NCBI GenBank assembly: GCA_003550325.1
Contig: QKWP01000859.1
Span: forward strand, 91,956 to 155,955
Direction: 5' to 3'
DNA from: Gigaspora rosea
Taxonomy: Eukaryota; Glomeromycota; Glomeromycetes; Diversisporales; Gigasporaceae
DNA: 64,000 nt
The position numbers and the translations under genes were made by a program. Below are positions 33,521 to 43,390 of this stretch, piece by piece; positions within the stretch are counted from its first letter, which is position 1; every line of letters begins with the position of its first letter. Under the pieces are notes generated by a model that did not search any database, was not told the DNA's origin, and saw only the letters and a list, made by a program, of their open reading frames with translations.

Positions 33521-34814
33521 CTATAAAAACTTTAATTATAAAATACAAGAAATCAAAGTTGAAACTTTTCTATATATATGTATAAATAAATTTACCCAGA
33601 TAATTAATTTATACCAATTAATCATTAGAGGTACAGACATTTAGAATTTTGGAGGTAGCTACCCAGTAAAAATATCCGGCGATACGGCATATTTGCCGTA
33701 TAAGTAGAAATGTCACATGCCATATAAATGCCGTATGCCATATAAGTGTTGTATGCTGTATTAATACCGTATGCCATCATTCACTTTAAATTAGTGGGCG
33801 AATATAAAGATGATCTATTAATTGCTGGATTTAAAAAGTGTTTCATGTTTACAAACACTTATTTACTGCTAACTAATACCATTACCTTTCTATTCGGTCA
33901 GTGAGTATTACAATAAATTTTAATGATATAAAAGATTAAAGTAACCTAAATACGGCAAAAATATACATTGTAATAAAGATAACACGTTTAAAGAATGGCA
34001 TTTTGCATGTGATTCCAGCAAATAAAAATGAGAATATTAATGATTGCATCAGAGAATTTCAGCTTAGAGCCCTGAGAATGCAACTGAACGGATTTCATTC
34101 AACAAAATTACCGTATAAGCGTGAAACAACGTTCATGGGCATTAGTTTGAAAATTGGATCCTTCAAAATAAATTATAGGTTCTCTAATGTAGCACATAAC
34201 TTATTGTTGCGATAAATGATATACAGTCGAGTGCTATCAATAGAAAACCTGTCGTCGGGTTTTCAATGTTCAGTTGACTTTCTGTTACTTTATGGGCGAT
34301 CTATTCTGATTAGGGATGGGGATGGGCACGGTCCGGTCATGACCGGTCAATGACCGTGACCGATATTAGCCGGTCAGAGCGGTTTGACCGACCGGTCAAG
34401 ATTATGACCGATGCCAAATTCTTAATATTCTGGCTAATAAAATGAATACAGTAATTATTGCTTAAAATTCATACCGGTGTATCTGTATCATCTGGTAAAT
34501 AGAAAAATCAACCCGCCTCTCAAAAGTTTTTCAGATCATGTGGCTTTGCATGGTTGATGGACGATATGTTTCATTTTTAAATAAAACTTTTTTATGATAT
34601 AAGTGATCAATAATGAATATAACAAGAGTATATAAATTAATGTATATCACATGGTCTGAAAATTTTTTAGGCAGTGAACCCGGTTGAGAAATGCCTTGTT
34701 CATAATTCCGGCCAAATTTGCAGATCATTTGGCCAGAATTATAACAAACCAATTTTAATTCCGGTCAAATGATCTGCAATTTTGACAGAATTGTATGCGA
34801 TGGGTTTCTTTTGG
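33521..34814. other. Intergenic with repeat fragments
   Basis: Contains a cluster of CATACGGCATA-like repeats (about 33673-33776), a possible exon at 33979-34215, and an ACCGGTCA-rich end of a hAT-like element (34316-34420: TAGGGATGGGG then GGTCATGACCGGTCAATGAC). Confidence 0.45.
33979..34215 (+). CDS. Possible exon fragment, hypothetical
   Basis: Open frame preceded by an AG (possible acceptor), reading ITRLKNGILHVIPANKNEN then CIREFQLRALRMQLNGFHS, to a stop at 34213-34215. The balanced composition is unlike nearby noncoding frames. No family recognised and no upstream exon found; it could be a dead fragment. Confidence 0.3.
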   Translation: MTRLKNGILHVIPANKNENINDCIREFQLRALRMQLNGFHSTKLPYKRETTFMGISLKIGSFKINYRFSNVAHNLLLR

Positions 34815-35211
34815 GGGAACCGTTAAAGCAAGGTACCATCACATGATCCGATGGTCATCAGCCTGACCATCCAGAAGTCAGAGATATTATATAAGAAGAC
34901 GATGGCCAATTAAATTCAAGAAATTTCTTGATATAAAAATAGATTAAATTTAACAAAATTATGTTTGATAATCAACAAGCAAAGCTTTCGCTAAACTAGT
35001 GATGCCACCGAAATTAATTTTTGAAAAAGGTCTATTTCGTCTTCATTAGAGAAAATTAAAATTTTTTATAAGGAAAAGCAAATAAAATTTATATAGATAT
35101 GTTCCTTATAATTTTGTCTATTCAAAAAAAGTATCAAATAATTTCATCTTTCAAGTAAAATAGATCAAAAACAATTTCATCTTCAAATTTTAATTTCGGG
35201 TTTTAGAACCC

Positions 35212-35984
35212 TAGGGTTGGGGCACGGTAAAAATTTTGGGCATGCCCCTAGGGGGCATGCCTCAGGCTGAAGCATGACCTCTCTTATTGTGACCTGAGCA
35301 TGCCCTCTATATATAAATCATATAATATATAGCATAACAAGCTTTAATTTTGATTGGTCAATTACCAAATTATTATCACATATTGTACTATATATATTAT
35401 TTGATTTTAAATGAATAAATTCTAAAACTACTTTTATTCTACCTATAGTAAAAATAATTTAGAAAATAGAGAATAAATTAAAAGTTAGCAATAAAATACA
35501 CTTTTTGTCTTATAGATAAAATATTCCATATAATTATAGATTATTTAACAAAGTTTTAAAAGCTACAATATATTAGATATAGAGTATATATAGAATTTAT
35601 ATAATTATATTCTATGTTATACCTTTTATACTCTATATGCATATATTACTTTATTGATAGTTAACAATTTTTTAATTCATTTATATTATTCATTATTTAT
35701 TTTGTTATTAAATATTTATTGATTGATAAATAAATTCGTTTTTTTAAACCAGATACACAATGATAATAGTTATCAAAATAAATAAAATTTGGATTGAATT
35801 TATTTCTATTAGCCAACCAGATTTTGTATTACCAAATGATTTACAAAAATTGGCCAATCATTGCATACCAATTCACATGATTTATATTTATAATCACATG
35901 ATAGGGGCATGCCTTTTAGCTCAAAGGCATGCCCCTAGGCATGCCCAGAGGGGCATGCCCTGGGACACTATGCCCCCAACCCTA
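35212..35984. mobile_element. hAT-like foldback element with GGGGCATGCC repeats
   Basis: TIR TAGGGTTGGGG(CA) / (TG)CCCCCAACCCTA; flanked by direct AGAACCC (7 bp; 8 bp with one mismatch). Subterminal GGCATGCCCCTAGGGGCATGCC palindromes on both sides, AT-rich interior. Short frames inside do not code for anything known. Confidence 0.7.
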
Positions 35985-36610
35985 AGAACCCAAAATGCTT
36001 TCGTCTTCATATATACGCTAGACAAATGTGATTGTGACAGGATTGTACAACTTCCTGCAAACCTTTATAAAAAAAATACTACAAGAAAACTAAGTACCCT
36101 TGCAAAATAAAACTTTAAAAAAAAATTATATAGACTTCGCACTTTGATAGCAAATGAAAAAAAACAAAAAAAAATTAGATTTTGCACTTCAAAAAAAAAA
36201 TTAAGTACCTCTGATTAAGAAAACTCCTCCCAGGTTCAACATATATTTTTTAACACAAATGAGAACTTTTGCAAAACCTTTCGCAGCAAACATCTGGTCT
36301 TTTACAACTATTTACTAAACAAACCATAGCAACGAATCCCATTGCAATTAGCTTAATAGCAAGTTTAACACCCAACCAATGGCGCATATTGCTTTTTAAC
36401 ATTTAGCAACTATTTGAAGTGCCAATAGAAGAATTTGATGTTGAATAGTGGCCTTTAGTAACAAACGTTTGGATAAAATTTAATTACAAAAATCATATCA
36501 AGGGAAATTCTTGGAAAACCTTCATATGCCATTTTAACAAGCCCTTCAAATCAAGTACATGCAAAGAAGATGTTCCAAGTGAGAAACTACGAAAAACAAA
36601 GGTTCGAGAC

Positions 36611-38640
36611 ATGAACTTATGTTCCACAAAAATAAAAATAACATGGCTAGTTACCAAAAAGAAGGTGCATGTTGAACGTATCCCAAGTTCTCCCGACCAC
36701 ACTTATAATCTTGAAGAAAGTAAAAGATTAAAGTGGTTCCAAGCAGTCTGGGCTTTGGTAGAAAAAGAGGTAGTTAAAAATTATCCTGCTTCCACAATAG
36801 TTAATGCGGTTAAAGAGTATGCCACTAAAAGCTGGATCTTAGTATGAGTGTTAAAAAGCTAAAATGGAGGGAGGTTGCCAACATAAAGTATAAAGTTTGT
36901 GAACCTCAAAATACTTATTTTGTTGGTGCTTCTAACCTAACACAAGGTGATGCAGTTTTTTTTAAAAAAAGAAGGTATCTTGTTGAATCGTTCTGAATTT
37001 AGCACCAATTTACTCATGGCTTTGTTTTCATGCATCCAAAACAACTTGAAAAACTTCAATAGCATGGATGGCTTACTCTGATCGACTTCATACACAAGAC
37101 CAATAAATATGACTGGTGTAGGAATATTAACAGAGTGCTCTAGAGTAGTGTAGTGCATACTCTGGCAGAGTATCCTTTAACACCACACTGAAGTATGAAT
37201 CAGAGCATACTCCAAAGTGTAACCCAGAGTATAACCCAGGATATAACCCGGAGTACTATGTGCTAAGTACTATGTAATACTCCGGAGTTTATAGTACCAT
37301 ATTTTTCTGAAAATATGCTATCTTATTTGGGGAAATACAGTAAAAATATATATAATAATACTCCAGAGTATAATTCATTTTGTATTAGTAATATTATTCT
37401 GGAGTAATTACTTCTATTAATAATATCTTAGCAATCTGAGGTAGTGCTATGTCTAGACCACACCGGTATTGAGTGGGTTATACTAGTGTTATACTCAACA
37501 GTTACTCTAGAGTATCTTACTCCATTAATATCTCTAGACTATCGTCTGTTTATGCTATATATTCAGGACAGATACGGTTGTTGGGATGTCAGTAGACATT
37601 TTTTCATTAGTAATAAAGATAGTGATACGGTCATGGAAGCGTTGGTGATAAAGCGGCAGTTTGGTAGCTTCTGAAAACCTCAATATTTTTTTATCAGACC
37701 AAAGCAGCGTAGAAACCAGAAGTATTATGACAGCTTTCCCAGGTCTTCAAAAAGGCAAGCAGTAATGTAAGATGGTTCTTTGCACCATACATATTATGCA
37801 GACTTGGATGAATAAAATCTACGAATCAGAAACTAGGAGCAAGATGATCCAAGCTATGCACAAGCGAACAAAGATTGGTTGTGAGATGCTTGTCTAAAAA
37901 TCAATTAATGAAAGTGACCTTCCTGCTATTAAAAGATACATTTCAAGGTACCATTTGAAAAATACACACCAGTGGGTGTTGTGGGCCTGCTGGTATTCTC
38001 CGTTACTTTTGCAAGTAATATCGATGAATGCTTTGGAATAATACCATGGCGAGTTAAAAAAAACAACTTCTCTCCATTACGGTTTGATCGGTGCATGTAA
38101 TAACATCTTTGCACTTAATTTGAAAAGGTGTTCAGATTCGGATTTTGTCATATTCGAATTTCGTGTTAAAAAAATTTCTGCCCCCAGTATTGATAATAAT
38201 ATAATTTAGGAGATTCACAAATTCCCCTTTACGATTCAAAAATTATTAGTTGGTGAAGTTTTTGCTGTTAAGAGTAGAATAAAAAAAGAGAAAGCATTGC
38301 TCGGGTTAATAATACTTGAATGTCACTGCCTTTTTTTTGAAAATATATGCTTCCTTGCAAGCATATCTTTCACGAGCAAATGTATAGTCCCAGGAAATTG
38401 CTGACAGCTAATGCTTAGAGAAATTTTCAAGGAATGTTTGATGAAAGTGGTTTTGAAGTTTTTGAGCGTCGCAAGTTAGTAAGTTTAGAACTATTTGAAA
38501 AGAACGAAACTGATAGAGCGGCAACGAATAGAAAACTTACTATTAAGAATAGAGTACAACATCAATCATTTTCATATATAATCATTGTACAAAACAATTT
38601 TTATATAGGAGCAAAAATACGCTATTGATATAAATTTTTG
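36611..38640 (+). pseudogene. MULE transposase relic, split by a hAT-like insertion
   Basis: Pieces in order on the plus strand: VERIPSSPDHTYNLEESKRL and WALVEKEVVKNYPASTIV (N-terminal DNA-binding region, 36611-36847). Then HPKQLEKLQ-stop-HGWLTLIDFIHKTNKYDW (37031-37116, with a catalytic-type aspartate), RLFMLYIQDRYGCWDVSRHF and SNKDSDTVMEAL (37545-37670). Then HLKNTHQWVLWA, SPLLLQVISMNALE and YHGELKKTT (about 37950-38070), and a C-terminal stretch to GFEVFERRKLVSLELFEK (38434-38550). Multiple stops and frameshifts make it inactive. DW and RL are adjacent codons in the intact family, and the 37119-37536 element sits exactly between them. Confidence 0.75.
37119..37536. mobile_element. hAT-like element with CAGAGTAT/ATACTCTG repeats, inside a transposase relic
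   Basis: Ends TAGGAATATTAACAGAGT and, read inward from the right, TAGAGATATTAATGGAGT. Flanking octamers GACTGGTG and GACTATCG match 6 of 8 and both look like mutated versions of the coding site GACTGGCG. The body is rich in ACTCTGGAGTAT-type palindromes. Confidence 0.75.
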
Positions 38641-39210
38641 AGAACCTATCCAATTTTGGCCAAAATTTTGTGGCATATAGGTCAAACTATTCTATTTATG
38701 GTAGTAAAACCTTAAAGCCACAAATTATATTAAAAAAATCTACTTGTATATATCGTCAATTTTCTTAGGACGATTGAGATTTTTTTAGGTAGTACAATAT
38801 AAATAACATACAATAACATATGATCATCACCTGATTTCAGTTGAATGTTATTGTAAAAAAAATTAGTAATGTGATCACTATTAAAATGTAGATTGTTGTA
38901 CTCTACCCTTAATAAGCCAATGGAAAAGACCCATAATCAGTATTGGAGTATAGAAGAAAATGATGATAAAAACAAAAAGGCTAAAATTTATTCAAAAATT
39001 AAATTTTGTTTAAATTCCATTTTTTAGAAATAGAATAAGAGAATTTTATGGTTAGCAAAAACTTTTAATAAAAAAAAATAAATAAAATTTTATTTAGACC
39101 TACAGAAAAAATTAAATCAATTGTTATATTACATAATAAATATTTTCCACAATAAATTTTATTCCTGACACTCTTTTTACCAGAAAAATTACTTGTGCCA
39201 CCAATTAAAT

Positions 39211-39294
39211 ATGTGAAATTTGCTGATCAATAAAAAAAAAGAAATTTATAAAATCATCAATTTCTTTTTTTTTTTGACTAGCAAATTTCACATT
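39211..39294. repeat. Hairpin GTGAAATTTGCT...AGCAAATTTCAC
   Basis: About 35-bp imperfect arms with A-rich/T-rich inner parts, within the 3' part of the MULE. Possibly a tiny MITE or an RNA hairpin; no further evidence. Confidence 0.6.
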
Positions 39295-39749
39295 TTTGCA
39301 AACCACAATAAGGGCGCTGACATTTATTATCTAATATCCATTTACTATAGGGGCTTACCTTCCACCTCAGATAAGGTTTATAAATAGAATTTTTTAGCCA
39401 ATCAAATTTAACTAAGGTAAGATTTTCTTGACCCCCACCCTCTAAAATATTATTTAATAAATGTTAGTGCTCTAATTAAGTTCAAAGAAATTGCAATTTA
39501 TTGCAATTAATTAGGTTTGCTTACGATTAAATCTTAAAAGTTTGGGGCACAATTTGCCTTTGAAGATGAGCCAAACAGGGCTATCTCTCCGTTAAAATCA
39601 CCTGACATGATTTTTAGATAATTGCTTTTATTATGTGATAAAATTGGCTCCAGAGGCCAGCTGTCAGGACGCCAATGATCGCTAGATCATGTGATAGTAC
39701 CTGGCTTTAACGAATTCCTTCTTTTGGGTAACAGAATATTACAAATAAG

Positions 39750-40779
39750 TGGACATCTAAAGTGAAGGCAAACCATATATAATAATTTTTTAATTAACTT
39801 TAGGGTTAGAATTGTTCTATATTAGGTTAGATTAGATTTTAAGTAGATATATATAAGCAAAATTGCCTTCTCGACATATTTGCTTAACACATCAAAGTAG
39901 GTTTAAACTATAGATGCTAGTAAAATTAAACTATTTTACCAGGTGAAATAGTAAAATAGTTTCACCAGAATTACACCAAAATAAAATTTTGGTGAAATGG
40001 TGAAATTGGTGAAATTGGTGAAATGGTGAAATTGGTAAAATTAGTGAATTGGTAAATTGGTAAAATGGTGAATTGGTAAAAATGGTAAATTGGTGAATTA
40101 TTGAAATGGTGAATTAGTGAATTTTGAAATGGTGAATTGATGAATTGATTGCCTTCTAAAAAAAGCACTTTTCCTTTCATTTATTTCAATGAGATCAATG
40201 AATTTGGTTGGTTAGAATAAAATTAAGATAAAGTTACTTGCTTTTGTAATCTGTAACTTTACAAAATTTATTTTTGTATTGTGCATTTTGCATCTAAATT
40301 CGAACTTAAACAGTTAAAGTTTTGATCTCTAAGTGTACTTGTAAAAACATAAAATGTAAAAATTTGAACAAAAACCTAACTTTTGAAGAGCAAATACAGT
40401 CTGAATTCCAGACTGAAATATTTCAGACTCTGGAAATTTACTATTTCACCATTCTGCTATTTCACCATTTCACCATCTCATCATTTTACCAATTCACCAA
40501 TTCACCATCACCAATTCACCAATTCACCAATTTACCATTTCACCAATTCACCAATTCACAAATTCACAAATTATACCAATTCACCAGTTACACCAATTAC
40601 ACCATTACCGATTTGTGATTGGTGAAATGGTGAAATCATTTCACCACTTTGATTTAATTTTGCTAGGATCTATAGTTTAAACTGCCATTTTTTTGTTTTG
40701 CTTTTCCAGTGATCATCAAAATTCTATATTCTGATTAGCAGTTGATCACATGATTTGCCTTCACTTTAGACATTCCAAA
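39750..40779. mobile_element. TIR/foldback element with GGTGAAATGGTGAAATTG repeats
   Basis: Ends GGACATCTAAAGTGAAGGCA and, read inward from the right, GGAATGTCTAAAGTGAAGGC. The TCTAAAG motif is Mutator-like. Subterminal arrays of GGTGAAATTGGTGAAATGG (39940-40150) and the inverted TTTCACCAATTCACCA (40440-40635) can pair over about 200 bp. Flanking sequences match poorly, so no duplication is claimed. The 'coding' frames within are simple repeat translations. Confidence 0.65.
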
Positions 40780-41684
40780 TCATTAATAATTCTGATCAAA
40801 TTTGCAGATTATTTGGCCAGATCTAGAACAAAACAACTTTAAATGTGGTTAAATGATCTGCAAATTTGACCAGAAATATGAACAAACAGCATGGGGAACT
40901 TTCTCATTTTTTGGAAATACACAGTTTATCATAGCCAATCAAAACCATCATAACATAGACACATGACCTCACTTTTAGATATTCGTTGAACAATACAGCT
41001 AATAGCAAATGTAGTCCGTATATTATAATTTCTTAAAAGAATCACATTGTAGAAGAATCATATTGCTTATTAAGCAACAACAGTAACTTTTACAACTGTA
41101 TAAATGTTATTTAAAAAAAATTTTTTTAATTACAAGTTACTAACCTCTAATATCACTCTATACAACTAATAAAACTATACTACAGTATTATACATATAAA
41201 ACGAATTATTAAATTAACTATCTCCTAATTGTGCATAGCTCTTAAAAAACACCTGTAAAATTTATAAATAAAACGAGTTAATTATTTGAATAAAAAAAAA
41301 CTGAAAAAACAGGTAAACTCCACGAATTAATTAAGCTTTGCTTCTATACGGTAGATAATACTTCAACTCTTCTTAGATTTACCTTTAGTCGCACGATGCA
41401 AGGCAATGCAACTTTATTTTCTTGACGAGACACTCGTTAGGAAGTTGTTCTATTAGTAAAGTATTATGTTAATAGTTGATTTTTTTTTAAGTTTGCTTAT
41501 ACCCAAAACTTACGGTTTTACATTATAAATACTTGTGTAACGTCGATCCCGGAAATCATCGGAATTGAAAGTCGAACGAACGGTTTTATTGATCATGTGA
41601 TGCAGATCGCCGTGTTTTGTTTGTACCATCCCTACTTGTCACTTATTTAGATATTTGATTGGATAATTGGGTAAATAATTTATC
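40780..41684. other. Intergenic, no gene seen
   Basis: AT-rich. A small inverted pair around CAAATTTGCAGATTATTTGG / AAATGATCTGCAAATTTGACC (40796-40872) is similar to one at 34690-34790, suggesting a shared short repeat. Confidence 0.5.
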
Positions 41685-42371
41685 GGCTATAACCGGTCAT
41701 TAACCGTATGAATGACCGGTCATAAGCGGTTAACCGATCATGACCGATTGGGGTGGCGCACAGATTAATTAATCAAACCTATGTTAGCTAACTATATAAT
41801 TTATCATATTACAGATTTTTCAAATGAATATCGATTTTCGGCATCTTGACAATTAAATATTTATTAAAATCGATCTATTTCAAAATTATTCAACTAATTA
41901 ACCAAACATAGTATTACCTGGAAAATTTCACAAGTTGTTTTTAAAGTATAAAAGAATAAAACTACGCTTGAAAATCTTTTATTAATATGTTAATATGTAG
42001 GTTTTAAGTGTTCGAAAATAGAATATATCAAATTTGCTAGAAAATTATATCTTTGATGCTTGTAAATTAGAATTAAAATGAACTTTATGCAAAAAATCGA
42101 GCGTAACTTTGCTGTAATAGTCCTTAAGAAGATTTTTCAATTGAAAGAAATTAGAAAAATAAGTGCAATATTCAGGTGAATTATTTAGAATTTGCTCTTT
42201 TCTTTATATTTAAAATACGTAAAATGATAATTCGTTGATTTTTTTTTTAATTTTACTGATATAAAATTTGATTATATTAAAACGATCAACTTATCTAACA
42301 TAGTTTTGATTAATTAGTCAGTACGCCACCCCAATGACCGATGGCCGTGACCGACCGTGCCCATCCCTATA
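41685..42371. mobile_element. ACCGGTCA-type hAT-like remnant, host of a nested element
   Basis: AACCGGTCATTAACCG/GACCGGTCATAAGCGG on the left and GACCGTGCCCATCCCTA on the right. The right terminus matches the complement of the end at 34316 (TAGGGATGGG). Its left terminus is not found, so it is probably truncated. Confidence 0.5.
41749..42333. mobile_element. 585-bp TIR element nested in the ACCGGTCA remnant, 9-bp TSD
   Basis: Ends TGGGGTGGCGCACAGATTAA and, read inward from the right, TGGGGTGGCGTACTGACTAA. Perfect 9-bp duplication ATGACCGAT at 41740-41748 and 42334-42342. AT-rich non-coding body. The 9-bp duplication suggests Mutator, but the termini differ from the TAAAGCCA group. Confidence 0.82.
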
Positions 42372-42689
42372 CACGAGTTATCAATTATATATTAAATCGT
42401 TTGCTAGAAAGTCACCTAATAAAATGTGTACGTATTAAAAAAAAGTGTAAGAATATTCTTTTTTTTTTTGTAAATCGCAAATCAGAAAATTCTTGAAACA
42501 CTTGAATTATCAATTTTCTATTGAAATTTAAAGAAAAATCCTTTTTTCTGTACGTTGCAAATCAAAAATTCTTCAGATTCTTCTAGAATCAAATCTGAAT
42601 ATGTAATACTCGAGTGACTTTACAATGAATAATCATATAGCACAATTCCCTTCATAAGTTCTTACCTAGCAAAAGTTTGCAATGTTTCG

Positions 42690-43265
42690 GATGTTGATTT
42701 GACGAATTATTATTGCTCGATCAGAGAATTTATTGCTATAACCAAGAAGATATATATGGGAATAGGTCCGCTACCAAAACGGCATCTAATTTACTAAGTA
42801 TCATTGTCACAAGAAGGTATTTACCTAACCTTCCATCTCTAATCCGAAACAGATTAACAACCTACGCTGAGGCTATCACTGCGGTAATACCTCCTTACAT
42901 TCCTAAACAGAAAACTGCTACCTTTACCTTTAGATACAGTACACTAAATGCTTCTTCGAAGCTATTAACAAGCTACTAATATGGTTCTTGCGAGAAAGGA
43001 ACTTTACAGTTTCATAGCGGTTTTAAGAGAATCGCTTGAGTATCTTTCTTTGGATCCGGTCCTTGCACTGCTATTGCAGCCTCGGAGCCAACTATCCAAC
43101 TATTGAAGATGCAACTCCTTCTTGTGATCATTGCGCTGTTCCAAGCCGCCGAGCCACTTAACACAGGTGGGTAGGGAGGGTTGATAGAACTAGCCTTTAT
43201 CAAGGAGACCGATAGGAACAGAAGAATGACAACACTTACCCAAAGAAAACTTTCTTTCTTAAATA
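42690..43265. other. GC-richer block of unknown origin
   Basis: Composition is clearly less AT-rich than the flanks, and long frames are open on both strands (42713-42979 plus, 88 codons; 43012-43203 minus, 63 codons, reading PPVLSGSAAWNSAMITRR). Neither shows a known domain. It could be a solo LTR, a mitochondrial insertion (NUMT) or an unidentified retroposon. It lies 3' of the MLKL-like gene. Confidence 0.35.
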
Positions 43266-43390
43266 ACCCCTAACTAAGCACTATTTGTGTAGCAATATGA
43301 GTTCTATTTAATTTTACGTAATATTAAGGTTTTTAACTTTAATCTTAAATTTATTTAGTTTGTATAAAATTTTATTACTACAGATAAAAA

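Larger units (their letters stand above)
34815..39718 (+). mobile_element. Full-length 4.9-kb Mutator-like element (MULE) with decayed transposase
   Basis: Perfect 9-bp duplication TTCTTTTGG at 34806-34814 and 39719-39727. Left end GGGAACCGTTAAAGCAAGGT(ACCATCACATGATC); right end read inward GGAATTCGTTAAAGCCAGGT(ACTATCACATGATC), about 30 of 34 positions matching. Inside are a plus-strand MULE transposase relic (36611-38640), a hAT-like element inserted in that transposase (37119-37536), another hAT-like foldback (35212-35984), and a hairpin at 39211-39294. The transposase orientation and central position fit a once-autonomous MULE. Confidence 0.85.

Noticed and set aside
40322..40625. FTISPFHHFTNSP-type frames as a secreted repeat protein
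   Set aside because: Simple TTTCACCAATTCACCA repeat of a TIR element; no signal peptide or start support.
39741..40788. 8-9-bp TSD around the GGTGAAATGG element
   Set aside because: Best flanks AAATAAGT / AAATCATT mismatch at two positions; not strong enough to claim.
34316..42371. One 8-kb hAT element bounded by TAGGGATGGG ends
   Set aside because: Outer flanks (ATTCTGAT / TACACGAG) do not match and independent elements with their own TSDs lie between; treated as separate fragments.
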